A model generated the notes under the pieces. That model had not been told where the DNA came from. It did no database searches and was given only the letters and a program-made list of their open reading frames with translations. 64,000 nt of DNA from CAXMMR01 sp965198995 (GTDB taxonomy: Bacteria > Pseudomonadota > Alphaproteobacteria > Acetobacterales > Acetobacteraceae). Below are positions 8,251-16,531 of the stretch, in pieces. A program made the position numbers and the translations under genes. The DNA is taken from the NCBI GenBank assembly GCA_965198995.1, contig CBDAQG010000001.1:372001-436000 (forward strand). The letters are read 5' to 3'. The first letter of the stretch is position 1, and every line of letters starts with the position of its first letter.

Positions 8251-9268
8251 AATTCCGCGCCCGGTCAACAAGCTTGTTCTTGCCGATCCACGGCATCATC
8301 GCCCGCAGCTGCTCGCCCACCCGCTCGATCTGGTGATCGGCATTGCGCCGCCGCGTCGCCCGGAACCCCGCCTGGTTCACCTTGTTCTCCAGCATCCAAT
8401 CGCGCGCGAACCGGCCGGACTGAATGTCCTCCAGGATCCGCTTCATCTCCGCCTTGGTCTCCTTGGTGACGATCCGCGGCCCGCTCACATACTCGCCATA
8501 CTCCGCCGTGTTGCTGATCGAGTAGTTCATGTTGCTGATGCCGCCCTCATAGATCAGGTCGACGATCAGCTTCACCTCGTGCAGGCACTCGAAATACGCC
8601 ATCTCCGGCGCATACCCCGCCTCCACCAGCGTCTCGAACCCCGCCCGGATCAGCTCGACCAGCCCGCCGCACAGCACCGCCTGCTCGCCAAACAGGTCGG
8701 TCTCGCACTCCTCGCGGAACGACGTCTCGATGATCCCGGCCCGCCCGCCGCCGATCGCGCTCGCATACGACAGCGCAATCTCCATCGCGTTGCCCGACTT
8801 GTCCTGCGCCACCGCGACCAGGCACGGCACCCCGCCGCCCCGCTCATACTCGGACCGCACCGTGTGCCCCGGCCCCTTCGGCGCAATCATGAACACGTCG
8901 ATGTCCGGCCTGGCGTCGATCAGGTTGAAGTGGATGTTCAGCCCATGCGCGAACGCCAGCGCCGCCCCCGGCGTCATGTTCGGCCCGAGATGCTCGCGAT
9001 ACAAATCCCCCTGCAGCTCGTCCGGCGTCAGCACCATGATCACCTCCGCCCAGGCCGCCGCCTCCGACGGCCCCATCACCCGCAGCCCCGCCGCCTCGGC
9101 CTTGGCAATCCCCACCGACCCCGGCCGCAACGCCACCACCAGCTCGCTCACGCCACTGTCACGCAGGTTCAACGCATGCGCATGCCCCTGCGAGCCGTAA
9201 CCCACCACCGCCACCTTGCGCGCCTTGATCAGGCTGACGTCGGCATCCCGGTCATAGTAAACGCGCAT
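8249..9268 (-). CDS. ilvC: Ketol-acid reductoisomerase (class I)
   Basis: 339 aa, standard class I length. Converts acetolactate or acetohydroxybutyrate to the dihydroxy acid using NADPH and Mg2+. N-terminal Rossmann motif G23-YGSQGHAHAL. The C-terminal knotted domain carries ETDLFGEQAVLCGG and YFECLHEVKLIVDLIYEGG with the expected acidic metal ligands. CAGGAGTTATTAACC precedes ATG 9268. The stop codon at 8249-8251 is contiguous with repeat A3; about 170 bp including repeat A4 separates it from ilvH. Confidence 0.97.
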   Translation of the reverse strand: MRVYYDRDADVSLIKARKVAVVGYGSQGHAHALNLRDSGVSELVVALRPGSVGIAKAEAAGLRVMGPSEAAAWAEVIMVLTPDELQGDLYREHLGPNMTPGAALAFAHGLNIHFNLIDARPDIDVFMIAPKGPGHTVRSEYERGGGVPCLVAVAQDKSGNAMEIALSYASAIGGGRAGIIETSFREECETDLFGEQAVLCGGLVELIRAGFETLVEAGYAPEMAYFECLHEVKLIVDLIYEGGISNMNYSISNTAEYGEYVSGPRIVTKETKAEMKRILEDIQSGRFARDWMLENKVNQAGFRATRRRNADHQIERVGEQLRAMMPWIGKNKLVDRARN

Positions 9269-9290
9269 GGTTAATAACTCCTGAAGAAAG

Positions 9291-9441
9291 CCAAGAAAGG
9301 CGAGGGCTCTACCCTCGACCCACCGGGGCCGCAGGCCCCATTTCGATTAGAAAGAAGCCTCAACGGCAAAAATGTATGAACAAATGGATCTCAAAGGCTC
9401 CGCCTTTGATGGGGTCAAGGGGCAAAGCCCGTCCCCTTGCC
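9291..9441 (+). repeat. Family A element, copy A4 (reverse, short centre)
   Basis: Lies between ilvC and ilvH. One arm has GGCGAGGGCTCTACCCTCG then GGGGCCGCAGGCCCC; the other has CAAAGGCTCCGCCTTTG then CAAGGGGCAAAGCCC. The centre is short and AT-richer. The right end meets the ilvH stop (9441-9443). It splits what is otherwise a tight ilvBHC operon. Confidence 0.85.
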
Positions 9442-10058
9442 TAAATCGTCTTCGGCCCCCGAGCGATCGCCGCAATCCCCGTCCGTGACACCTCGGCCAG
9501 CCCCAGCGGCCGCATCAGCTCCACGAACGCGTCGATCTTCTCCGTCGCCCCCGTCAGCTCAAAGACGAAACTCTCCGCCGTCGTATCGATCACCCGCGCC
9601 CGGAACGCGTCGGCAATCTGCAACGCCTCCAGCCGTCCCGCCCCGCTGCCCACCACTTTGACCAGCGCCATCTCGCGCGCCACGTGCGGCCCCTGCTGCG
9701 TCAAATCCGACACCCGATGCACCGGCACCAGCCGGTCGAGCTGCGCCTTGATCTGCTCGATCACCATCGCCGTGCCGCTGGTCACGATGTTGATCCGGCT
9801 GCGCCCGCGCTGGTCCTCCACCGGCGCCACCGTCAGGCTGTCAATGTTATAGCCCCGCCCCGAAAACAGCCCGATCACCCGGGCCAGCACGCCGGCCTCG
9901 TTGTCGACCAGCACCGAGATCGTCGCCGTCTGGAACGGCAAATCCTTGCCCGCCGCCCGCTGCGGCCCGCTGCTCGCGGCAGGGGAATGCTGCGCCGGCG
10001 CCCCCCGCGTCTCCCGCGCGTCCGGCAGCTGCCCGGCAGGGTCCTGCAGGACGCTCAT
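9441..10058 (-). CDS. ilvH: Acetolactate synthase, small (regulatory) subunit
   Basis: 205 aa from ATG 10058, which shares one base with the ilvB stop (TGATG); a GTG one codon earlier is also possible. After a polar 40-residue N-terminal extension comes the ACT domain: TATISVLVDNEAGVLARVIG, GLFSGRGYNIDSLTVAP, and then the C-terminal ALS_ss domain (VAREMALVKV to ELTGATEKIDAF). The ACT domain binds valine and activates and feedback-regulates the catalytic IlvB subunit. Overlap with ilvB indicates translational coupling. Confidence 0.95.
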   Translation of the reverse strand: MSVLQDPAGQLPDARETRGAPAQHSPAASSGPQRAAGKDLPFQTATISVLVDNEAGVLARVIGLFSGRGYNIDSLTVAPVEDQRGRSRINIVTSGTAMVIEQIKAQLDRLVPVHRVSDLTQQGPHVAREMALVKVVGSGAGRLEALQIADAFRARVIDTTAESFVFELTGATEKIDAFVELMRPLGLAEVSRTGIAAIARGPKTI

Positions 10059-11881
10059 CACACCAGCATCATGCCTTCGTCGGTCACCGCGGCCGCCCGC
10101 CTTGCGCCCTCCGGCCCCAGCAGCATCTCGTTATGCGCCGCCCCGGACGGGATCATCGGGTAGCAATTCTCCATCGGATCCACCGCGATGTCGGCGATCA
10201 CCGGCCCAGGCGTGTCCAGCATCCGCGCGATCACCGCGTCGAGTTCGTCGACGCTCCGCGCCCGCATCCCCGTCGCATGGAACGCCTCCGCCAGCTTCTC
10301 GAAATCCGGCAGCGCGGCGCTGTAGGATTGCGAGTGCCGCCCGCCATGCAGCAGATCCTGCCACTGCCGCACCATGCCCATGTGCTGGTTGTTCAGGATG
10401 AACACTTTGACCGGCAGCCCATACTGCGCCAGCGTCCCCATCTCCTGGATGTTCATCAGGATCGAGGCCTCGCCGGCGATGTCGATCACCAGCGCCTCCG
10501 GATGCGCCACCTGCACCCCCATCGCCGCCGGCAGCCCGTAGCCCATCGTGCCCAGCCCGCCGCTGGTCATCCAGCGGTTCGGGAGCTCGAAGCGGAAGTG
10601 CTGCGCCGCCCACATCTGATGCTGGCCCACCTCGGTGGTGATGAACGTGTCCCGCCCCCGCTCCCGCGTCATCTCATACAGCCGCCGCACCGCATGCTGC
10701 GGCCGGATCACCGCCCCGGCCGCCTCGGATTGCCGGAACCCCAGGCTGTCGACCGCCCGCCAGGTCTCCACCTGCGCCCACCACGCATCGACGGCCGCCC
10801 GGTCCTGTTGCGTCGGATTGGCGTCCCAGGCCTCGACCATCGCCGCCAGCACCTGCCGCGCATCACCCACCACGGGGATGTCGACGGCGACGTTCTTGTT
10901 GATGCTGGACGGGTCGATGTCGACGTGGATCTTCACGCTGCCGGGCGAGAACGCGTCGAGCCGCCCGGTCACCCGGTCGTCGAACCGCGCGCCGATGTTG
11001 AGCATGACGTCGCAATCATGCATCGCCAGGTTGGCCTCGACGGTGCCGTGCATGCCGAGCATGCCGAGGAACTGCGGATGCGCCGCCGGAAACGCCCCCA
11101 GCCCCATCAGCGTGCTGGTCACCGGCGCGCCGCAGCGCTCGGCCAGCGCCAGCAGGCTGCGGCTCGCCGCCGGCCCGGCATTGATCACCCCGCCACCGGT
11201 GTAGAGCACCGGCCGCCGCGCCCCCTTCAGCGCCGAGATCGCCCGCCGCACCTGGCCAGGGTCGGGCTGCGTCACCGGCCGGTAGCTCAGCCGCGGCAGC
11301 GCCGCCGGCCGCGCATAAGCCCCGCGCGCGATCAGGATGTCCTTCGGCAGGTCGATCAGCACCGGCCCCGGCCGCCCGCTGCGCGCCACGTAGAACGCCT
11401 CATGCACCGTCCGCGCAATGTCGGCGGTGCGGCGGACCAGGTAGTTGTGCTTGGTCGCCGGCCGGGTGATGCCGGTGGTGTCCGCCTCCTGGAACGCATC
11501 ATTGCCGATCAGATGCGTCGGCACCTGCCCGGTCAGACACACCAGCGGAATGCTGTCCATCAGCGCGTCGAGCAGCCCGGTCACCGCGTTGGTCGCTCCC
11601 GGCCCGCTGGTCACCAGCACGCAGCCCACCCGCCCGGTCGAGCGCGCATAGCCCTCGGCCGCATGCACCGCCGCCTGCTCGTGGCGCACCAGCACATGGC
11701 AGATCGCCTCCTGCTGGAACAGCGCGTCGTAGATCGGCAGCACCGCCCCGCCAGGATAGCCGAAGATCACCTCGACGCCCTGCTCCACCAGCGCCCGCAG
11801 CAGCAGCTCGCTGCCCGTGCCCTCGCTCATGGTGGCCTCGACCGGCATCACGGGGCCGACAGATTGTGGCTCGGCGTTCAT
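10058..11881 (-). CDS. ilvB: Acetolactate synthase, large (catalytic) subunit
   Basis: 607 aa from ATG 11881, supported by AAGGAG 8 nt upstream; a longer frame to 11932 is not needed. ThDP-dependent condensation of two pyruvates, or pyruvate plus 2-oxobutyrate, the first common step to valine, leucine and isoleucine. Visible: the catalytic glutamate region VRHEQAAVHAAEGYARSTG, ATNAVTGLLDALMDSIPLV, and the C-terminal ThDP/Mg site VIDIAGEASILMNIQEM. There the usual GDG triplet reads GEA. It ends in a one-base overlap with ilvH and starts 47 bp after miaA. Confidence 0.96.
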   Translation of the reverse strand: MNAEPQSVGPVMPVEATMSEGTGSELLLRALVEQGVEVIFGYPGGAVLPIYDALFQQEAICHVLVRHEQAAVHAAEGYARSTGRVGCVLVTSGPGATNAVTGLLDALMDSIPLVCLTGQVPTHLIGNDAFQEADTTGITRPATKHNYLVRRTADIARTVHEAFYVARSGRPGPVLIDLPKDILIARGAYARPAALPRLSYRPVTQPDPGQVRRAISALKGARRPVLYTGGGVINAGPAASRSLLALAERCGAPVTSTLMGLGAFPAAHPQFLGMLGMHGTVEANLAMHDCDVMLNIGARFDDRVTGRLDAFSPGSVKIHVDIDPSSINKNVAVDIPVVGDARQVLAAMVEAWDANPTQQDRAAVDAWWAQVETWRAVDSLGFRQSEAAGAVIRPQHAVRRLYEMTRERGRDTFITTEVGQHQMWAAQHFRFELPNRWMTSGGLGTMGYGLPAAMGVQVAHPEALVIDIAGEASILMNIQEMGTLAQYGLPVKVFILNNQHMGMVRQWQDLLHGGRHSQSYSAALPDFEKLAEAFHATGMRARSVDELDAVIARMLDTPGPVIADIAVDPMENCYPMIPSGAAHNEMLLGPEGARRAAAVTDEGMMLV

Positions 11882-11928
11882 CGCAGGCTCCTTGCGCGCA
11901 GGCGGTCTAGCCGCCGCCCGCCACAGCG

Positions 11929-12939
11929 TCAACCACGCTCATGAACGAAACTTGCCACAAAGTCGATAAACAATTCCATTTCTTTCGTCCAGCAGGTGTA
12001 GCGCGCATCGAATATCTGCGTTGCGCCCGGTGCGGCCAGGTCGTGATGCGCAAACCACGTCGCCTGCCGCTTGGTGTAGCGCCCGGTCGCCGCCACCGCC
12101 CGCGCCGCCGCCTCGCCCAGCGACAGCCGCCCCTCGAGATGGGCCAGCAGCTCCGGCACTCCATGCGCCCGCAGCGCCGGCAGCGCCGGGTCGAGCCCGC
12201 GCGCCCGCAGCGCCCGCGCCTCGTCCAACCCGCCCTGCGCCAACATCGCCGCAAAGCGCACCTCGATCGCCTCCCGCAACACCGCCCGCGGCGGCGCCAA
12301 CCGCACCGCCGCCAGCCGCCACGGCAACGCCGCCGGCGCCTGCTGCCGCTGCCACTCCGCCAGCCCCCGCCCGGTCGCCCGCAGCACCTCCATCGCCCGC
12401 GCCAGCCGCTGCCCGTCGCTCGGCCGCACCCCCGCCGCCGTCGCCGGATCATCCGCCCGCAGCCGCGCATGCAGCGCCGCCGCCCCCTCCGCCGCCAGCA
12501 ACGCCCGCACGTCCCCGCGCACCGCCGCCGGGATCGCCGGAACCTCCGCCAAACCCTGCCGCAGCGCCGCGAAATACAGCCCCGTCCCGCCCACCAGGAT
12601 CGGCAACCGCCCCGCCGCCGCCGCATCCTCCATCGCCGCCAGCGCCGCCCCCCGCCACCAGGCCGCACTGCCCGGCTCGGCCGCATCGCGAACCCCATAC
12701 AGCGCATGCGGCGCCCGCGCCTCGTCGCCCGCCTCCGGCCGCGCCGTCAACACCCGCAGGTCGCGATACACCTGCATCGAGTCCGCGTTGATGATCGCCC
12801 CGCCCAGCCGCTCCGCCAGCGCCAGCGCCAGCGCCGACTTGCCACTCGCCGTGGGGCCGGCGATCAGCAGGGCAGGCTTTAAGGAAGGCCAGGGGCTTTG
12901 CCCCTGGACCCCATTAAAGGCGGAGCCTTTAAAATCCAT
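11929..12939 (-). CDS. miaA: tRNA dimethylallyltransferase with element-encoded N-terminus
   Basis: MiaA prenylates A37 of tRNAs reading UNN codons. P-loop G28-PTASGKS, then LGGAIINADSMQVYRDLRVL and TGRYTKRQATWFAHHD near the end. The only ATG, GTG or TTG in frame upstream of the P-loop is ATG 12939, inside repeat A5. So the first 19 residues (MDFKGSAFNGVQGQSPWPS) are repeat sequence, joined directly to LKPALLIAGPTASG. Normal MiaA proteins begin only a few residues before the P-loop. Either the element supplies the start, or a non-standard CTG near 12870 is used. Total 336 aa. Confidence 0.92.
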   Translation of the reverse strand: MDFKGSAFNGVQGQSPWPSLKPALLIAGPTASGKSALALALAERLGGAIINADSMQVYRDLRVLTARPEAGDEARAPHALYGVRDAAEPGSAAWWRGAALAAMEDAAAAGRLPILVGGTGLYFAALRQGLAEVPAIPAAVRGDVRALLAAEGAAALHARLRADDPATAAGVRPSDGQRLARAMEVLRATGRGLAEWQRQQAPAALPWRLAAVRLAPPRAVLREAIEVRFAAMLAQGGLDEARALRARGLDPALPALRAHGVPELLAHLEGRLSLGEAAARAVAATGRYTKRQATWFAHHDLAAPGATQIFDARYTCWTKEMELFIDFVASFVHERG

Positions 12940-13101
12940 TCTTTATCTATGGCTCCGGGGTGAGATCGGCGCTGCGGGAAGCAGGATTGAATGGCTTCGC
13001 CAAGCAAGAAGACTCTAACTAATGCGGGTCTGGGGGCGCCGCCCCCGTCATGCGCAGCACGCTGGCGCATGACGGGTCCAGGGCAGAGCCCTGGCCTGCC
13101 T
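12881..13101 (+). repeat. Family A element A5, reference full copy
   Basis: The clearest copy, 221 bp. Left end AAGGAAGGCCAGGGGC with hairpins CCAGGGGCTTTGCCCCTGG and AAAGGCGGAGCCTTT; centre ATTGAATGGCTTCGCC plus AAGCAAG. The right arm has GGTCTGGGGGCGCCGCCCCC, a single 27-bp palindrome (GTCATGCGC...GCGCATGAC) at 13048-13074, and CCAGGGCAGAGCCCTGG. It fills the whole space between divergent miaA and serB, so any promoter for either gene must be inside it or inside the other gene. Confidence 0.92.
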
Positions 13102-13105
13102 TTTT

Positions 13106-13996
13106 TTGTATCGGAGCGACCCGCTGCGCCGCATCCTCACCATCGTCGCCGCCCGTGACGTTGTCGCGCTCTCGCCGGCCCTCATCGAGCGCGTCCGCGA
13201 CGCCGTGCGCGGCGACCCGCCGGTCGTCCTCTCCCCCGGCGAAGCGGTCGACATCGCCTGCCTCTCGCCCGACCTGGAGCACGCCCGCGCCGCGCTGGAG
13301 GGCGCCCCCATCGACCTGCTCGTCACCCGGCCGCGTGGCCGGCGCAAGGGCCTGCTGGTCGCCGACATGGACAGCACCATCGTCACCTCCGAGACGCTGG
13401 ACGAGCTCGCCGCCGCCGCCGGCCTCAAGGACGCCGTCAGCGCCATCACCCGCCGCAGCATGAACGGCGAGGTCGATTTCGCCGAAGCGCTGCGCCAGCG
13501 CGTCGCCATGCTCGCCGGCCTGCCCGAGGCGGCGCTGCTCGCCACCTGGGCGGACACCGCGCTCACCCCCGGCGCCCGCACTTTGGTCGCCACCATGCGC
13601 GCCCATGGTGCGACCACCGCGCTGGTCTCCGGCGGCTTCACCTGGTTCACCGGGCGCGTCGCCGCCGCCTGCGGCTTTGACGCCCACTTCGCCAACGTCC
13701 TGGAGGTCGAGCACGGCGCCCTCACCGGCGCCGTCCTCGAGCCGATCCTCGACCGCGCCGCCAAGCTCGCCACCCTGCAGCGCCTGGCCGACGACCGCCG
13801 CCTTCGCCCCGCCGCCACGCTCGCCGTCGGCGACGGCGCCAACGACCTGGCGATGCTCGCCGCCGCCGGCCTGGGCATCGCCTTCCGTGCCAAGCCCATC
13901 GTCGCCGCCGCGGCCGCCAACCGGGTCGACCACGCCGACCTGCGGGCGCTGCTGTTCGCCCAGGGCTACCACGCCGCCGAGCTGACGGAGGCCTGA
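13106..13996 (+). CDS. serB: Phosphoserine phosphatase
   Basis: HAD-superfamily enzyme for the last step of serine synthesis. Motif I is D87-MDSTIV; motif II lies in TTALVSGGFTWFTG; motif III/IV in LAVGDGANDLAMLAAAGLG. The N-terminal 80 residues form the ACT-like region found in longer SerB proteins. 296 aa from TTG 13106, which begins 4 bp after repeat A5. An alternative CTG at 13124 has CGGAG at a better distance and would give the typical MRRILTIVA start. No ATG or GTG is available near the expected N-terminus. Confidence 0.93.
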   Translation: MYRSDPLRRILTIVAARDVVALSPALIERVRDAVRGDPPVVLSPGEAVDIACLSPDLEHARAALEGAPIDLLVTRPRGRRKGLLVADMDSTIVTSETLDELAAAAGLKDAVSAITRRSMNGEVDFAEALRQRVAMLAGLPEAALLATWADTALTPGARTLVATMRAHGATTALVSGGFTWFTGRVAAACGFDAHFANVLEVEHGALTGAVLEPILDRAAKLATLQRLADDRRLRPAATLAVGDGANDLAMLAAAGLGIAFRAKPIVAAAAANRVDHADLRALLFAQGYHAAELTEA

Positions 13997-14209
13997 GGCG
14001 AGCGGTCTGCTCTCGATGTCGTGATCGGCGCTGTCGCCCGCGAGACCAGGCTTTTGTCTGATCCGACGATCGCACTCAGAAACGATTGCATCGCCCTGCG
14101 CCGCACGCTTCAAGCCGTCTCGGCTGCTCGCCCGCTAAGCCACTGGGGGGAATCAACAAACCCCGAGCCGCGTTTGCCCGCCATGACACACGGTCGGAGA
14201 AGTCGGTAG

Positions 14210-15037
14210 ATGGCCCAGCGTCCCATCTGGCGGGGTCAGTTGCGGCTCGCCCTCGTCGCCTGCCCCGTCGCCCTCTACAACGCCCGCCACGAGCGCGAGG
14301 CGCTGCACTTCCACCTCATCAACCCCGCCACCGGCAACCGGGTCAAAATGGTCACCGAGGACGCCGAGACCGGCGAGGAGCTCCGCCGCGGCGACCTCGT
14401 CCGCGGCTACCAGTTCGACAAGGGCCGCTACGTCATCATCGACGAGGAGGACTTCGAGAGCGCGCGCACCGACAGCTCCACCACGATGAAGATCGACAAG
14501 TTCGTCGACGCCGCCTCGATCGACCCGGTCTACTACGATGCCAGCTACTACATGGCACCCGACGGCGACGCCGCCGACGACGTCTACGGCGTGCTCCGCC
14601 AGGCGATCGAGGAAACCGGCAAGGTCGCCCTCACCCGCATCGTCATCGCCCGCCGCGAGCGCGCCGTGCTGATCGTGCCCATGCAGCACGGCCTCGCCGT
14701 CCACACCCTGCTGGAGGAGCGCGACCTCAACAGCGCCGCCACCCTGTTCGACGCCGCCGCCAGGCCGGCCGACCCGGACATGGTGCAGCTCGCCAAGCAG
14801 CTCATCACCCGCCAGCTCGGCACCTACGACCCCACCGACGTCGAAGACCGCTACGAAACCCGCCTCCGCGACGTCATCGCCGCCAAGCTCAAAGGCGAAG
14901 GCGTCGCACCGGAGCAAGCCGTCGCCACCGAGCGCGGCAACGTCATCGACCTGATGGCCGCCCTGAAGAAAAGCCTCGGCCAGGCGCCGGAGGAACCACC
15001 CGCGAAGGCCAAGCGGGCGGCGCGCAAGCGCGCTTAG
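14210..15037 (+). CDS. ku: Non-homologous end-joining protein Ku
   Basis: 275 aa, typical bacterial Ku. Forms a ring on double-strand DNA ends and recruits LigD. Visible family features: RPIWRGQLRLALVACPVALY at the start, FHLINPATGNRV, the YQFDKGRYVIIDEEDFE segment, ERAVLIVPMQHGLAVHTLL, and a Lys/Arg-rich tail (AKAKRAARKRA). A weak site and ATG at 14210 give the expected N-terminus. No ligD is in the window, so its partner must be elsewhere. The 213 bp upstream show no gene. Confidence 0.95.
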   Translation: MAQRPIWRGQLRLALVACPVALYNARHEREALHFHLINPATGNRVKMVTEDAETGEELRRGDLVRGYQFDKGRYVIIDEEDFESARTDSSTTMKIDKFVDAASIDPVYYDASYYMAPDGDAADDVYGVLRQAIEETGKVALTRIVIARRERAVLIVPMQHGLAVHTLLEERDLNSAATLFDAAARPADPDMVQLAKQLITRQLGTYDPTDVEDRYETRLRDVIAAKLKGEGVAPEQAVATERGNVIDLMAALKKSLGQAPEEPPAKAKRAARKRA

Positions 15038-15372
15038 GCAAGGCCAGAGGCTCTGCCTCTGGACACCGCTGGGGCCCGCGGCCCCAGACCCCATTTATGA
15101 GTGGGACAGCGGCCTGAGCGTGTTAGCAATCGTCTCGGGCACGGCCGTTTAGGCGCAATGTTGGCAGTCTTGCCTATTGGCAAGATTTCCATAAGTCATT
15201 GACAAAACACGACTGTCTGTTGCCTGGCGCCCCATGAATGGGCCTCGGCTAATCTTGCTGTATTTCGCCTACTTGTAATTCCTGAAGCTTCATTGAAGAT
15301 CCTCATGGATGGGGGTCTGGGGCGTGCCGGCCCCAGCGGTGTCCAGAGGCAGAGCCTCTGGCCTCTCCGTCT
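15038..15372 (+). repeat. Family A element A6 with a long unique centre
   Basis: Left arm 15038-15098 (CCAGAGGCTCTGCCTCTGG, CTGGGGCCCGCGGCCCCAG) and an inverted right arm 15300-15372 (GGGTCTGGGG...CCCCAGC, CCAGAGGCAGAGCCTCTGG) enclose about 200 bp of lower-GC, non-coding sequence. I see no gene in that centre; a TTGACA at about 15198 has no convincing -10. The right arm forms the 3' end of a small coding frame (15290-15532). Confidence 0.8.
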
Positions 15373-15532
15373 CGGCATGCCACCGCCGCAGCCTGACCAC
15401 CCGCCCGTCATCCATGTGGCACACCATGCACGTGCTGTCCTCGAACGTGCCGAGATGCCCCCACTCGTCGTCGCCGAAGCCGCATTCCGGGCAGGTGAAG
15501 TGGAACCGGGCCGGATCGGGATCCCGGCTCAT
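15290..15532 (-). CDS. Small zinc-ribbon protein with repeat-encoded tail
   Basis: 80 aa. Two CxxC pairs (FTCPECGFGDDEWGH and STCMVCHMDDG) predict a zinc ribbon. Start ATG 15532 overlaps the stop of the upstream SDR gene by 4 bp (ATGA), so it is probably co-translated. From about residue 57 (PEALPLDTAGAGTPQTPIHE) the sequence is translated family A repeat, so the ancestral stop has probably been lost or replaced. Function unknown. Confidence is good for the first 56 residues; the tail is accidental or adopted. Confidence 0.65.
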   Translation of the reverse strand: MSRDPDPARFHFTCPECGFGDDEWGHLGTFEDSTCMVCHMDDGRVVRLRRWHAETERPEALPLDTAGAGTPQTPIHEDLQ

Positions 15533-16407
15533 AGCATCGGCACGCCGCCGGTGACCGGGATCAGCGCGCCGCTCATGAAGCTGCCCTGGTCCGAGGCCAG
15601 CAGCACGTAGGCCGGCGCGAGCTCCGCCGGCTGCCCCGGCCGGCCCAGCGGCACGTCCTTGCCGAGGCGTTCAAGCTGCTCCGGCTCCTTGGCGATCGGC
15701 TGGATCGGCGTCCACACCGGCCCCGGCGCCACGCAGTTCACCCGGATGCCCTGCGGCGCCAGCAGGTTCGACAGCCCCACCGTGAAGCTGGCGATCGCGC
15801 CCTTGGTGGCCGCATAGACCAGCATCGTCTTGCTGGCCGTCTTGGCCTGCACGCTGGTCGAGTTGACGATCGAGCCGCCCGGCTTCATGTGCGGCACCGC
15901 CGCCTGGCACAGATAGTACATCGCGAACACGTTGGTGCGGAACGCCTGGTCAAGCTGCTCGGCGGTGACGTCGGCGAGCTCCTCATTCACCGTCTGCGCC
16001 GCGGCGTTGTTGACCAGGATGTCGAGCCGCCCGAACGCCTCGACCGTGCGCGCCACCAGCGCCTGGCAATGCGCCTCGTCCCGGATGTCGCCCGGCAGCA
16101 TCACGCAGCGCCGCCCGGCCTGGGCGACCCAGCGCGCCGTCTCCTCGGCGTCGGTCTGCTCCTCGGGCAGGTAGGAGATCGCGACGTCGGCCCCCTCGCG
16201 CGCAAAGGCGATCGCCACCGCCCGGCCGATGCCGCTGTCGCCGCCGGTGATCAGCGCCGCGTGGTCGACCAGCAGCCCTTTGCCGACATAGCTCGTCTCG
16301 CCGTGGTCCGGCGCGGGGTCCATCTTCGACGACAGCCCGGGTGCCGGCTGCTGCTGCTCGCCCTTGATCGGCCCGCTCGGTCCGGCTTGGCGTGGATCGG
16401 CTGTCAT
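15529..16407 (-). CDS. SDR family oxidoreductase (general stress protein 39 type)
   Basis: 292 aa. Classical short-chain dehydrogenase with an N-terminal extension rich in Gln/Pro before the fold. NAD(P) motif ALITGGDSGIGRAVAIAFA, then ILVNNAAAQTV, and the catalytic Tyr-Lys in YAATKGAI. The SYVGKGLLVDHAALITGGDSG layout matches the YhdG/YdaD-like SDRs often annotated as glucose dehydrogenases; the true substrate is unknown. Followed by the overlapping zinc-ribbon gene. Confidence 0.88.
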   Translation of the reverse strand: MTADPRQAGPSGPIKGEQQQPAPGLSSKMDPAPDHGETSYVGKGLLVDHAALITGGDSGIGRAVAIAFAREGADVAISYLPEEQTDAEETARWVAQAGRRCVMLPGDIRDEAHCQALVARTVEAFGRLDILVNNAAAQTVNEELADVTAEQLDQAFRTNVFAMYYLCQAAVPHMKPGGSIVNSTSVQAKTASKTMLVYAATKGAIASFTVGLSNLLAPQGIRVNCVAPGPVWTPIQPIAKEPEQLERLGKDVPLGRPGQPAELAPAYVLLASDQGSFMSGALIPVTGGVPML

Positions 16408-16531
16408 CGCGGGCTCCTGCAGTGCGCAGCGCCAACGTCGCGCGTCGCGGCCGGATGCCTAGTCGACGGGCGCATGCCTGACGCGACATCAGCCTGACTG
16501 CGCTCGCGTAGCGACCCTAAGTGGAACCGCT

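Noticed and set aside
7390..8271. Long minus-strand frames of repeated MRERGFAGHARAW-type residues
   Set aside because: The 25-bp unit is not a multiple of three, so all three frames cycle through the same 25-residue pattern; they begin and end in repeat sequence and have no domain or ribosome site.
9281..9441. Riboswitch or T-box in the ilvH-ilvC gap
   Set aside because: All structure in this gap is explained by family A arms; no T-box or known riboswitch core was seen.
12881..13101. Family A elements as simple rho-independent terminators
   Set aside because: Several hairpins per copy, no consistent T-tract, and copies sit between divergent genes (A5, A11) where a terminator is not needed. 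A terminator role for single arms at gene ends is still possible.
13997..14209. tRNA or small RNA in the serB-ku gap
   Set aside because: No cloverleaf, CCA or anticodon-loop pattern could be drawn.
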